A stretch of DNA of 59,664 bases, taken from the NCBI RefSeq assembly GCF_013363995.1, contig NZ_JABWGO010000021.1:1-59664 (forward strand), given 5' to 3'. The position numbers and the translations under genes are program-made. Of the stretch, positions 43,148 through 51,919 are shown piece after piece. The DNA comes from Nonomuraea rhodomycinica. Lineage in GTDB: Bacteria; Actinomycetota; Actinomycetes; Streptosporangiales; Streptosporangiaceae. Every line of letters begins with the position of its first letter. Position 1 is the first letter of the stretch. The notes beneath the pieces were generated by a model that made no database searches, was not told the DNA's origin, and was given only the letters and a program-made list of their open reading frames with translations.

Positions 43148-44227
43148 CTAGGGCCGGTACGGTTCGGCGAACAACTGCGCGACCAGCTCACCGCGGCTGG
43201 AGATCCCCGCCTTGCCGAAGACGGCCTTGAGGTGACCGCGAACGGTGTGAGGAGAGATGAACAGGGCCGCGGCGATCTCGGCGGTGGACAGGCCCCGTGC
43301 CACGAGCTGAGCGACCTCGAACTCCCGGGGCGTCAGCCCGTACGCCTGCGCGACGATGACCGCCAGATCGGCGTGGGGCGCGGGCTCGATGACGAGCGCC
43401 GTCGGACCCGGCCGCCCGCCGGGGCCGCTCAGGCATGAGGCGTGGCAGGTCAGCCACCGCTGGTCGCGGGTTCGGATGCGAACCCTGGCGCTGCCTCGAT
43501 CGTGGCCTCGGGCGACGGCCCGCGCCTGCAGGGTCGTGCCGATCAGCCAGATGGGCAGCCGCAGCCCGAGCGCCGTGGGCATGGACGGCCCGTCCGGCAG
43601 CAGCGCGAGATAGCGCCGAGCCTCCTCGTTGATCGACGTGGCCTCGCCGTGCTCGTCGAACAGCAGCAGGCCAGGGGCGGACGCGCCGGGCCCGCCGTCC
43701 GACGCGGAGGGACGGGCGAAACGGCGCAGCCGGTCGGCGAGCGGTCCGGACAGGTCGGCCAGCAACGCGATCTCGTGCGTGCCGAACGCCGGCCCTCCCC
43801 GCATGCGGAACAGGCTCACCGCCCCCCACGGCCGGTCGCCGATCCGCAGCACGGCCCGCAGCTCGTCGTCCACCCCCTGGTGGCCGAGCAGACGGCGGTA
43901 GCGGGCGCTGCGGGCGGGCAGGTCGCCGGTGGCCGCGCGCAGACCGGCCACGGGGACGGCCGCGCGGGCGAGGTCACGGAACGGCAGGACGTTCTCCTCC
44001 AGGAGCTCGCTCTCCCAGTACGCCGCGCATCCTTCGCCCGAGCCGAGATTCTCCACCAGCATGGGGGCGGTGACCAGGCCCGTTTCCGGGTCGGTGGCCG
44101 TCCACACCGCGGCGTCGAACGGCATGTGCCGCCGCAGGCCGGCCGAGGCGCCGCTGAAGAGCTCCAGCGCGTCGGCGGCCCGCGCGGCGGCCGACAGGAT
44201 CTCGGTGTGGCGGGGCGGCTGGGTCAT
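43148..44227 (-). CDS. LuxR-family regulator with GAF-like sensor
   Basis: 359 residues from ATG 44227 with GGAAGG 4 nt upstream. The first 280 residues look like GAF and PAS-type sensor regions (LRRHMPFDAAVWTATDPETG), and the C-terminus is a GerE HTH (LTPREFEVAQLVARGLSTAEIAAALFISPHTVRGHL). No ATPase. It diverges from the FAD protein at 44417, across two GC-rich inverted repeats that may be its binding sites. Confidence 0.88.
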   Translation of the reverse strand: MTQPPRHTEILSAAARAADALELFSGASAGLRRHMPFDAAVWTATDPETGLVTAPMLVENLGSGEGCAAYWESELLEENVLPFRDLARAAVPVAGLRAATGDLPARSARYRRLLGHQGVDDELRAVLRIGDRPWGAVSLFRMRGGPAFGTHEIALLADLSGPLADRLRRFARPSASDGGPGASAPGLLLFDEHGEATSINEEARRYLALLPDGPSMPTALGLRLPIWLIGTTLQARAVARGHDRGSARVRIRTRDQRWLTCHASCLSGPGGRPGPTALVIEPAPHADLAVIVAQAYGLTPREFEVAQLVARGLSTAEIAAALFISPHTVRGHLKAVFGKAGISSRGELVAQLFAEPYRP

Positions 44228-44303
44228 CGACCTTCCTTCAGATGCCGGCATGTGCCAAGGGTGGACGCGGGTCAGCTTGCCCGCTCGTCCGGTCTTCGCC
44301 AAT

Positions 44304-44349
44304 CCCCCGTTTGAGGGGGTCGTCTCTCGCCGATCCCCCGCAAGCGGGG
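44304..44349. promoter_or_regulatory. Paired GC-rich inverted repeats in a divergent promoter
   Basis: Two sites with the shared half CCnATCCCCCG: CCCCC-N6-GGGGG at 44304-44319 and CCCCGC-AA-GCGGGG at 44336-44349, offset 31 bp (about three helical turns). They lie between the LuxR and FAD-protein starts. A cooperative regulator-binding pair is likely, though terminator-like hairpins are possible. Confidence 0.5.
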
Positions 44350-44416
44350 AATGGAGCGCGGTCACGGCGTCCACGAGGCTCGAAACGACCTTCTGGACGA
44401 ACAGGGAGAAACGTCG

Positions 44417-45862
44417 TTGCGTATCGCGATCGTCGGAGCCGGCGCCGCAGCCGTCGGCCTGCTGGACGCGCTGGCCACCAGCGAGGCGGAGATCGGGGCC
44501 GGAGAGGTCACCGTGTTCGAGCCGTCCGCGCACCTGTGGCGGGGACGCCCGTACGGGCCGGATCTCGACAGTGTTCTGGTCAACGCCCCGCCCGCCATCA
44601 TGTCGATCCGTCATCCGGACCCCGGGCACTACGCCGCCTGGCTGGGCCCGGAGCGCGCCGCCGCCCACCTGGACGACCTGCTGGGGCAACCGCTGGTGCC
44701 GCGCGCGCTCTTCGGCGCGTACCTGGCCGACACCGCCGAGGCGGCGCTGGCCGCGCTGCGCGAGCGCGGGTGGCGGACGCGGGTCGCCGCCGCCCGGGTC
44801 GTCGCGGCGGCCCGCTCCGGTGACGGCCTCCGGCTGACGCTGCGCACCGAGGACGGGCACGACCATCCGGCCGACCGGGTGGCTCTGTGCGTGGGCGGCG
44901 GGACGCCGCGGGACCACTACGGCCTGGGCGGCGCTCCAGGGTTCGTGGGTGATCCGTATCCGCTGGCGTCCACGCTCGGCCAGGTCCCGGCCACGGCCGA
45001 CGTCGCGGTGATCGGCAGCGGGCTGACCGCCGTGGACGTGGTGGTGTCACTCGCCGCGCGCGGCCACGCCGGCCGGATCACGCTGGTGTCGCGCAGCGGC
45101 ATGCTGCCCCACGTCTGGCAGCGTCCCCTCGGCCACCGGCCCGTGCACGTGACCGTCGAGCGGGTGGAGGCACTGTGCCGCGAGCACGGCGGCGTCACCC
45201 TCGACGGCCTCGCCGGGCTGCTCCGCGCCGAGCTGGCCGAGGTGGGCGAGGACTTCGCGCGCTTCGCGGCCGAGTTGCTGGCCGCGGGGTCGGAGGAGCC
45301 GGTAGGGCGGTTGCGGCGGCAACTGGCCGCCGTCGACGACCCGCGGATCGGGCGGCGGGTGCTGCAGGAGACCGCGCACACCGTCGGCCCGTACGCCTGG
45401 CGGCTGCTGCCCGAGCCCGACCGCGAACGGCTGCGCGGGCACTTCCGTCTGGCCACCAGCGCGGCTTCGCCCATGGTGCCGGTGAACGCCGCCGCCCTGC
45501 TGCGGCTGTTCGAATGCGGGCAGCTCACCATGGTGGCAGGCGTACGCAAGATCGAGGCTGTGGAGGGAGGGTTCCGGGTCAGCGGCGACGACGGCGACCT
45601 GGACGCCGGCGTCGTCGTCAACGCCGTGAACCCGCCGCCCCGGGCGCTGCCCCGCGCGGCCCAGCCGCTGGTCACGTGCCTGCTCGCCGACGGGCTGGCC
45701 GCGCTGCACCCGTCGGGCGGGCTGGTCCCCGCCGACCCGCGCCTGCACGTGGTGGGCGACCTGGCCGGCGGCGGTCCGTTCATCACCTCGGGCATCCCGG
45801 GAGTGGCCGCGGCGGGCGCCCGTACCGTCCGCGGCCTGCTGGGGGTCTCTGAACTGGATTGA
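44417..45862 (+). CDS. FAD-NAD(P)-binding protein
   Basis: 481 residues from TTG 44417, chosen because GGGAGAA stands upstream and the dinucleotide motif IAIVGAGAAAVGLLDAL then begins at residue 3. The second nucleotide site is VAVIGSGLTAVDVVVSL in the middle, and a third Gly-rich block lies near the end (VVGDLAGGGPFITSGIPGVAAAG). It fits the PF13454-type FAD/NAD(P) family, related to flavin monooxygenases and lysine/ornithine hydroxylases; the substrate is unknown. It is divergent from the LuxR gene. Confidence 0.85.
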   Translation: MRIAIVGAGAAAVGLLDALATSEAEIGAGEVTVFEPSAHLWRGRPYGPDLDSVLVNAPPAIMSIRHPDPGHYAAWLGPERAAAHLDDLLGQPLVPRALFGAYLADTAEAALAALRERGWRTRVAAARVVAAARSGDGLRLTLRTEDGHDHPADRVALCVGGGTPRDHYGLGGAPGFVGDPYPLASTLGQVPATADVAVIGSGLTAVDVVVSLAARGHAGRITLVSRSGMLPHVWQRPLGHRPVHVTVERVEALCREHGGVTLDGLAGLLRAELAEVGEDFARFAAELLAAGSEEPVGRLRRQLAAVDDPRIGRRVLQETAHTVGPYAWRLLPEPDRERLRGHFRLATSAASPMVPVNAAALLRLFECGQLTMVAGVRKIEAVEGGFRVSGDDGDLDAGVVVNAVNPPPRALPRAAQPLVTCLLADGLAALHPSGGLVPADPRLHVVGDLAGGGPFITSGIPGVAAAGARTVRGLLGVSELD

Positions 45863-46151
45863 TGCGGTCTTCTATGGCCAAGGTCTCGATCCGCTTGCGG
45901 TGTTGACCATGAGCGGCGACAGGCCGGAGTTCGGGTACGCCGGAGCGGTCGCCCGTTGTGGACGGCGCCAATGCGGAATCCCAGCATCCGTCGTCCCCGT
46001 CGTCCTGGTGCGGACGCGGACGCGGTAGACGGTGGCGCGACCGATGGAGCTGGCGGGCGGTGAGCTTGGATTGTTCGCCCTTCGCACTTCATGGTGGCTG
46101 GCAACATCCGTCACTGCAGGTAGCCGTGTCAGCGATCGGCGGGTGCTCCTC
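45863..46151. other. Intergenic gap
   Basis: 289 nt between the FAD-protein and WYL-regulator stops (convergent). Open frames here give no recognisable protein, and no clear hairpin was found. Confidence 0.4.
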
Positions 46152-47102
46152 CTACTGGTTGTCGTCGAGGAGTTGTCGTGTGCGGGTGAGGAATGCCTGC
46201 CGGACCTCCTCCGGGTGCAGGATCTGGAGTGGTCGGCCGAGGCTGAGCAGGTAGCGGGCCAGGCCGTCGGCGTCCGGCCCGCCGATGTCGATGATCGTCG
46301 CGTCATCGCCGTCCGGGCGGTGGACGCCGACCGTTGGTGGCACCAGCCTGCGGGCCTCATCGGCCGGTACGGCCAGGCGGATGGTCACCCGCACCGGGTA
46401 GGGCCTCAGCGCGATGCCCGTGCTGACCATCTGTGCCGGATCCGGCGGGTCGGGCAGGGCAGCGGCCTGCCCGGTGGCTGTGGCATCGATGATGCGATCG
46501 GTACGGAAGGTCCGCCAGTCCTGCCGCGTCACGTCGTAGGCGAGGAGATACCAGCGGCGGCCGGTGTAGATGAGCCGGTAGGGGTCCACTCGGCGGGTGG
46601 ACGGCGTTCCGGCCTGGTCGCGGTAGGTCACCTGGATGCGTTCACCTCGCCGGCACGCGGTGGCCAGGTCGAGCAGCAGCGCGGGGGCGATCTGGCTGTC
46701 GTCGGGTCGTGCGGTGTGGGTGAACGCGGCGTCCAGCTCGCCGAGCCGGTGGGCGATCCTGGCCGGCAGCACCTGGCGTAGCTTCAGCAGCGCCGACAGG
46801 GCTGCCTGGTCGCTGCCGGAGACTCCGCTGAAGGCGGCGGTGCGCAGCCCGACAGCGACCGCCAGGGCCTCCTCCTCGTCAAGGATCAGTGGCGGAATGC
46901 TGGTTCCGGGCCCGAGGTGGTAACCGCCCCAAGGGCCCATCTCCGATTCGATGCCGTAGCCGAGTTCACGTAGCCGGGCGATGTCCCGGCGAACCGTCCG
47001 TTCGGTGATCTCCAGTTGGGTGGCCAGCTCAGCGCACGTCCAGGACCGCCGCGTTGACAGCAAAGACAGCAGCCGCAGCAGCCGCGCCGAGGTGTTGACC
47101 AT
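46152..47102 (-). CDS. WYL-domain transcriptional regulator (YafY/DeoR-like)
   Basis: 316 residues. N-terminal HTH_11 (LLSLLSTRRSWTCAELATQLEITERTVRRDIARLRELGY), then a WYL domain (VDPYRLIYTGRRWYLLAYDVTRQDWRTFRTDRI) and the WCX C-terminal extension. Ligands of WYL domains are nucleotides or nucleic acids in studied cases. It is divergent from the AhpD-like gene (starts 47102 and 47276), a pair often seen in actinobacteria, so it probably represses that gene. Confidence 0.93.
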   Translation of the reverse strand: MVNTSARLLRLLSLLSTRRSWTCAELATQLEITERTVRRDIARLRELGYGIESEMGPWGGYHLGPGTSIPPLILDEEEALAVAVGLRTAAFSGVSGSDQAALSALLKLRQVLPARIAHRLGELDAAFTHTARPDDSQIAPALLLDLATACRRGERIQVTYRDQAGTPSTRRVDPYRLIYTGRRWYLLAYDVTRQDWRTFRTDRIIDATATGQAAALPDPPDPAQMVSTGIALRPYPVRVTIRLAVPADEARRLVPPTVGVHRPDGDDATIIDIGGPDADGLARYLLSLGRPLQILHPEEVRQAFLTRTRQLLDDNQ

Positions 47103-47275
47103 GGCTGACAGTCTGCTCGATGACCAGGACCGTTCCTGACCGGGTCATACCGTAACGTCGCCGGCATGTCCGAGAACTCCTCGGCCGAAGAGTCCATGAC
47201 GACGATGACCTCCGCCAAGGTGCGTCAGATGACGGAACCGGACGGGCCGAGGTAACCGATGAAGGAGCAACGCTG

Positions 47276-47725
47276 ATGGAAGCACGCATGAAGAGCGTGG
47301 CTAATGCCGACGTGATCACAGCGATCCAGCATCTGCAGAAGGCGATTCACGCCGGTGGCGTCGACCCGCTCGTGCTCGAACTGGTCCATCTTCGGGCCAG
47401 CCAGATCAACGGCTGCAGCCCGTGTGTGTTCGCCGGCGTCCAGACGGCGAAGAAGCACGGAGAGACCGACGAGCGGCTGCACAGCGTGGTCACCTGGCGC
47501 GAGACCCCGTTCTTCGCCGAGGAGGAGCGGGCAGCGCTCGCGCTGACCGAGGCCGCCACCCGGATCCAGGACGGCGCGCCGGGCGTGACCGACGAGATCT
47601 GGGACGCCGCTGCCACCCACTTCGACGAGAAGCAGATGTCCGCGATCATCTTGAACATCGCGATCACCAACTTCTTCAACCGGATCAACCACACGATCCG
47701 GGAGCAGGCCGGCAAGGCCTGGTAG
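47276..47725 (+). CDS. Carboxymuconolactone decarboxylase/AhpD-like protein
   Basis: 149 residues from ATG 47276 with AAGGAG 8 nt before it. The CMD core has the CxxC motif INGCSPC (Cys47, Cys50), used as the peroxidatic or disulfide pair in AhpD. The His that usually follows four residues after the second Cys is Gly54 here, so the proton-relay set is incomplete. It may be an alkylhydroperoxide reductase-type thiol enzyme with altered chemistry. It is divergent from the WYL regulator. Confidence 0.9.
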   Translation: MEARMKSVANADVITAIQHLQKAIHAGGVDPLVLELVHLRASQINGCSPCVFAGVQTAKKHGETDERLHSVVTWRETPFFAEEERAALALTEAATRIQDGAPGVTDEIWDAAATHFDEKQMSAIILNIAITNFFNRINHTIREQAGKAW

Positions 47726-47895
47726 AGGCGGGCGGCCGTCAGCCGTCCAGAGGCCACGGTGGCGACGTGGCGGAGGACGAGATCGGCCGGCTCCACCGCT
47801 TGCCGATCCAGCGCCGCTTCCGGCAGGCCCCCGTCCTGGGCTCTCCCCTTCGGGTGACCGCCGACAACCATCCCTTAGATGATCATCAGGGGCAC

Positions 47896-48501
47896 ATGAC
47901 GATGAGCAACGAACTACTGGAACTGACCGTTGCCGATGCCCGAGCCTGGCGGGAGTGGCTCAGCGGGCACCACGACAGCTCGGCAGGGGTGTGGCTGGTC
48001 CTCGCCAAGCAGAACACGACCCGGCCCACCAGCCTGACCTACGATGAGGCGCTTGACGAAGCCCTGTGCCACGGCTGGATCGATGGTCGGCTACGACGGC
48101 GGGATGAGATCACCTTCTGCCGGCGCTTCACCCCTCGCGGAAGGCGAAGTCCCTGGTCAGCGCGGAACGTTTCCATCGTCACCCGTCTGATCAGTGAGGG
48201 CCGGATGCATCCGGCCGGAATGACCGAGGTCGAACGCGCCAAGGCCGACGGCCGCTGGGACACGGCCTACGCGGGACAAGCCGGCATCGAGGTACCAGCC
48301 GACCTGGCCGCCGCATTGGCCGCGAAGCCCCAGGCACTAGCGATGTTCGACATCCTCACCTCCCAGAACCGCTACGCCGTTCTCTATCGGATCACGAACG
48401 CCAAACGCGCCGAGACCCGAGCCCGCCGTATCACCCAGTTCGTGGACATGCTGGCCCGCGGCGAGACGATCCACCCGCAAAAACGCGTCCTCGGCAGTTG
48501 A
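47896..48501 (+). CDS. YdeI/OmpD-associated-like protein
   Basis: 201 residues from ATG 47896. The family core is visible: ADARAWREWLSGHHDSSAGVWLVLAKQ, LTYDEALDEALCHGWIDGR, FTPRGRRSPWSARNVSIVTRLISEGRM and a basic C-terminus with RITQFVDMLARGETIHPQ. This widespread family has no settled function; links with stress and cell-envelope phenotypes have been proposed. It stands alone, 170 nt after the AhpD-like gene. Confidence 0.88.
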   Translation: MTMSNELLELTVADARAWREWLSGHHDSSAGVWLVLAKQNTTRPTSLTYDEALDEALCHGWIDGRLRRRDEITFCRRFTPRGRRSPWSARNVSIVTRLISEGRMHPAGMTEVERAKADGRWDTAYAGQAGIEVPADLAAALAAKPQALAMFDILTSQNRYAVLYRITNAKRAETRARRITQFVDMLARGETIHPQKRVLGS

Positions 48502-48813
48502 ACGCCGGACCGCTCGTCCTCTGCCCGTCTCGCTCCTCCAAGCCCCCGCACACGGCGGCGCGGCGTTCGGCCCGAGCCGGATCCTTACCCAGCCTCCACG
48601 AACCTGTCATGGGCGCAGGCTCGGCGAGCCGGCCATCCGCAGTCAACGGCACGGTTCCCTCCGGAGGCCCACCGCCCGCCGTACGCACGATCGAGGTCAC
48701 CCACCGCCGCCCTTCTCCCCCAAGCCGGCCTCGCTCCTCGATCCGCCTAGCGCCTTCCCGAATACCTCGAATCGAGTTGCATCTTTTCGAGGTATTGGGT
48801 TGAATCCTGCACC
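48502..48813. other. Intergenic gap holding a promoter region
   Basis: 312 nt. No gene. The right 60 nt are less GC-rich and contain the inverted repeat at 48761-48796, listed separately, presumably the control region of the hydrolase gene. Confidence 0.45.
48761..48796. promoter_or_regulatory. Long inverted repeat before the hydrolase gene
   Basis: Perfect 11-bp arms AATACCTCGAA (48761-48771) and TTCGAGGTATT (48786-48796) separated by 14 nt, ending 17 nt before the start codon. It would overlap the promoter or start region of the hydrolase transcript; the regulator is unknown, as none is adjacent. Confidence 0.6.
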
Positions 48814-49641
48814 ATGGACAACAGTGAGCGGAACGCAGACGACGGTGTCATGGCGGGATCAACGGCGCCGGGACAGATCGAGACGTTCAGGTACGGGCCG
48901 CATCCCGACCAGATCGCCGACGTCACGCTGCCGACGCGCGCCACCGGTGCGGCACCGCTGGTGATGCTGTTGCACGGCGGCTTCTGGCGGGCCGCCCACG
49001 ACCGGCTGCACGTACGCGTGGTGGCCGATGCCCTCACGTCCGAGGGATACGCCGTGGCCAACGTCGAGTACCGGCGGGTCGGCGGCGGTGGCGGCTGGCC
49101 GGCCACGTTCATGGACGTCGCGCAGGCGGCCGACACGCTCCCCGCCCTGATCGAGCGGAGCCGGCCGGGCCGCCTCGACCTCGACCGGACCGTCTATCTC
49201 GGGCACTCGGCGGGCGGGCAGCTCGCTGTCTGGGCCGCGCTCCGCGACCGCCTCCCCCAGGCCGCGCCCGGGCGCACCGCCGTCCCGCCGCGGGTGGCCG
49301 GCGTGGTCGCGCTGGCTCCGGTCGTGGACCTGGCCGGAACGTACGCGCTGGGTGACGGAGGCGGTCCCGTGGCCGATCTGCTCGGCGGCGGCCCCGGCGA
49401 CGTGCCCGAGCGGTACGCGGCGGCCGACCCGGCCGCGCTCGGCGCTTCGCCGGCCCCGGTCATCGTCGTCCACGGCGACCTGGACGAGGTGCTGCCGGTG
49501 GACCTCTCCCGCCGCTACCACGCCTCGTGCGGGGGAAAGCTGATCGAGGTCCCCGGCGCGGGCCACTTCGACCTCATCGACCCCCGCTCGGCCGCCTGGC
49601 CGTCCGTCCTGGAGGCGCTGCGCCTGCTGGCGAACGCGTGA
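48814..49641 (+). CDS. Alpha/beta hydrolase, kynurenine-formamidase-like
   Basis: 275 residues. Oxyanion motif LLHGGFWRAAH (53-61), the HGG-[FY]-W pattern seen in arylformamidases; nucleophile Ser132 in GHSAGG; acid Asp224 in VHGDLDEVLP; His251 in PGAGHFDLID. The triad is complete. It could hydrolyse N-formylkynurenine or related esters and amides, but no tryptophan-pathway gene is adjacent. Very short leader: the start lies 17 nt after the inverted repeat and no clear ribosome binding site is seen. Confidence 0.88.
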   Translation: MDNSERNADDGVMAGSTAPGQIETFRYGPHPDQIADVTLPTRATGAAPLVMLLHGGFWRAAHDRLHVRVVADALTSEGYAVANVEYRRVGGGGGWPATFMDVAQAADTLPALIERSRPGRLDLDRTVYLGHSAGGQLAVWAALRDRLPQAAPGRTAVPPRVAGVVALAPVVDLAGTYALGDGGGPVADLLGGGPGDVPERYAAADPAALGASPAPVIVVHGDLDEVLPVDLSRRYHASCGGKLIEVPGAGHFDLIDPRSAAWPSVLEALRLLANA

Positions 49642-50015
49642 CCCGGGCGCTCCTGAGGAGAACTGTCCGGGGGGACAGCGCCACGTCCTGGTAGCGCCTC
49701 CACCATGAAGCGCGCTGACAGATGTCTTGACCGAAGCCGCGGGGCTTCGCCTTGCGGTCACCCGCCCGATGTCCCGAGGAGACCGCCATGCACGACCACC
49801 GCAAGCGGCGCGACCGTACGGCACACCCTTCTCGTCCGTTGGCCTGGTGTGCCCGGAGGTGTGTGCGGTGACGTCGGTGGAGCGGACCGCGTATCAGGCC
49901 ATCCAGGTCGACACTGCGCATCACCGTGATCCAGCAGCAGACGCAGTCGGCAAACGGCAACAGTGAGATCGGGCCGAGGCAGTGTGTGCGATCGCGCTGT
50001 CCCTATTCTGCGGGG
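49642..50015. other. Intergenic gap
   Basis: 374 nt with no credible gene. A 7-bp stem with a 4-nt loop (CGAAGCC-GCGG-GGCTTCG, 49732-49749), about 90 nt after the hydrolase stop, is a possible terminator. Frames here do not resemble known proteins. Confidence 0.45.
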
Positions 50016-50966
50016 ATGCGCGCATGGATCATTGTTTTGGCTCTTGGTTTGACCGCCTGCTCCGCGGTTGGATCCGGCTCTCGGAGTCAATCGGCCTCAC
50101 CGACGCCGGGCTGTCCGGCGCAGGCGCAGGCGCCACGCCTCGCGCCCAAGGACGGCTGGCGGCTGGCCGAGGCCCTCCCCGACGAATACCTTACCGACGT
50201 GGCGGTGTCGAAGGACGGGTCGGTGTGGACGGTGGGGGGCCGCCACCTGCCCGGCCCCCCAGAAGTCGTGGACGGCTGCGAGTACAAGACGATCGCGGGC
50301 AGTGAGACAGTGGTCAGGCGCATGGATGCGGCCGGATGGCGGGAACTGCCCCTGCCTCGCTGTGCCTACGACCTGAGGATGGTGGACATCTCCCCCGAAG
50401 GGGACGTGTGGGTGCTCGGCTGGGCGAAGACCAGCTAGGACAGGTCCGGCAAGGGCACCGACCGCTCCTGCGTGGCCCGATGGACCATCAACGGCTGGAA
50501 AGAGCACACGCTCGCCAACGAGGTCGTCGACCTGGCCGCCGCCGGCGACGAGTCCTGGACCGTCATGGACGACAGCGTCTACCAGCTCGCCAGGAAGCAT
50601 CGGCTCACCACGCGACCGCGGGCGATCGACGCCCTGGGACCCGATCAGGTATGGGTGGCCGGCGACGGGCTACGTCTGTCGCGCTGGGACGGCGGCCGGT
50701 GGCACACCGTCCCCTCGCCCCGGATCAACCTGCGCGACGAGGTCAAGCCCAAGGTACTGGGCGACGTCATGGTCGACGACCTGTGCGTGCTCGGGCCACA
50801 TGATGTCTGGATGAGTGCCACCGTCACGGCGCACAGCTTCGGCGCCATATGGACGAACGCCCCGATGGGTTCCGCGCCACACGAAGATCCCGCACCATCG
50901 CCGGCGACGCCAACTCCGGCCCCCTCGCCGTCACTTGTACCGCAAGACGAACGACCAGGAGGATAG
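50016..50966 (+). pseudogene. Secreted lipoprotein (propeller-like), interrupted by an amber codon and truncated
   Basis: ATG 50016 opens MRAWIIVLALGLTAC, a lipoprotein signal with lipobox LTAC (Cys15). The frame meets TAG at 50436-50438 (after WVLGWAKTS) but continues in the same frame to 50966 with similar content (DGSVWTVGG before the stop; DESWTVMDD, DQVWVAGDG, HDVWMSA after). The repeated DxVW blades suggest a WD/YVTN-type propeller. The last 30 residues are low-complexity Pro/Ala/Ser, and Tn3 debris begins about 55 nt later, so the gene is both nonsense-interrupted and probably cut short. Stop-codon readthrough or a sequencing error are alternatives. Confidence 0.65.
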
Positions 50967-51020
50967 ACGTTCAAAATCCCCAGAGGGGGCTGAAGGTAGC
51001 CCACTACCGCCGGTTCCGGC

Positions 51021-51167
51021 CCGAGGTGTCGTGGCCAAGCTCGAGCAGTTCTTCCGGCTGGACGCCAAGGCGCTGCAGGCGCTGGCGAGTAAGCGCGGTC
51101 CGGCGACGAAGCTTGGGTGGGCGGTGCAGTGGAGCATCGTGCGGATGCTCGGCACCTTCCTTGCCGA
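51021..51167 (+). pseudogene. Tn3-family transposase fragment (DUF4158)
   Basis: About 49 codons matching the N-terminal domain of Tn3 transposases: KLEQFFRLDAKALQALASKR, then ATKLGWAVQWSIVRMLGTFLAE. There is no start and no continuation: at about 51,167 it runs into the opposite-strand resolvase remnant. A third, independent Tn3 trace in the window. Confidence 0.75.
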
Positions 51168-51796
51168 AGGCCGCCATGTCGTCGTCGAACATCTTGGGGC
51201 GGCCGCCGTGGCGGCCGCGCTCGCGCGCCGAGGCCTGGCCCTCCAGCGACTTCTCCCGGATGTACTCGCGTTCGGACTCGGCCATCCCGGCGAGGAACGC
51301 GAACAGCGCGGCCGCGCCGCGGCCCAGGCGCTTCATCACGGGCACCGTGAAAATCACCCGCTGGTGCGGGACGGCCGCCTTGATGGTGCGGGCGAAGTCC
51401 ATCGCCTTGGTGAACTCCGGCTGCTCCTTGATGCGGGTGCTGATCTTCTCCGAGAAGACCGGCTCGCAGCCCGCTGCCGCCAGGGCGTCGAGTTGGCTCT
51501 GCAGCTCCTGCTGTTCGGTGGGCATCGGGCGTAGCCGACCCGGGTCGGTCTGGCCCCGGCGTCTGCGAGGGCGGCCTCGCGTGCGGGGCCCGCGCTCCAG
51601 GCCCGGCCCGGACCGCGATCGACGGGCGTGCGCACCTCCAGCTCGGCCCGTAGCTGGGGTGCCAGCATGAAGCGCGGCGTGTGGTACTTCGGCGCGACCT
51701 TCCCACGCGGGTCCGGCAGGCGCTGCCCGCCGGTGCCTGGCACATGGGACAGTCGAACGCCTCGACCGCGGCGGCCGGGTCGGCAAGATCACTCAA
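51168..51796 (-). pseudogene. Serine recombinase (resolvase) with zinc-ribbon N-terminus, inactivated
   Basis: Reading from 51796: DCPMCQAPAGSACRTRVG, then after a frame change GKVAPKYHTPRFMLAPQLRAELEV, the Cys-rich leader seen on actinobacterial recombinases. Then ALADAGARPTRVGYARC is followed, after a second frame change, by PTEQQELQSQLDALAAAGCE and the resolvase core (FLAGMAESEREYIREKSLEGQASARERGRHGGRP). The bases that should encode the catalytic Ser after GYAR (usually VST) are missing, so the enzyme is dead. The C-terminal HTH is lost at the junction with the Tn3 fragment. Confidence 0.78.
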
Positions 51797-51885
51797 ATGT
51801 CAGAACTCCTCATTTCTGAGAACGAGATCAGCCTGGCGCGCATCCGTGCGGCGCTCGTTGGGTACCGCTCTCCACTTGCCAGCCA

Positions 51886-51919
51886 TTAAACATACGTTTA
51901 AGCTCCTAAACATGTGTTC
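51886..51919. promoter_or_regulatory. Two TetR-type operator half-palindromes over the tetR start
   Basis: TTAAAC-ATAC-GTTTAA (51886-51901) contains AAACATACGTTT. A second copy, AAACATGTGTTC (51908-51919), lies 20 bp on and includes the ATG at 51912. Two repressor sites two turns apart over the start imply autorepression, and the mRNA is likely to have a very short or no leader. Confidence 0.6.

Noticed and set aside
45872..46360. Open frame ending NTASGSRPWP as a gene in the gap before the WYL regulator
   Set aside because: Overlaps the WYL coding region in antisense-like composition and shows no family motif.
51004..51792. 262-codon minus-strand frame as an intact resolvase
   Set aside because: Only its C-terminal half matches resolvases; the N-terminal half is out of frame with the real leader, and the catalytic Ser region is deleted.
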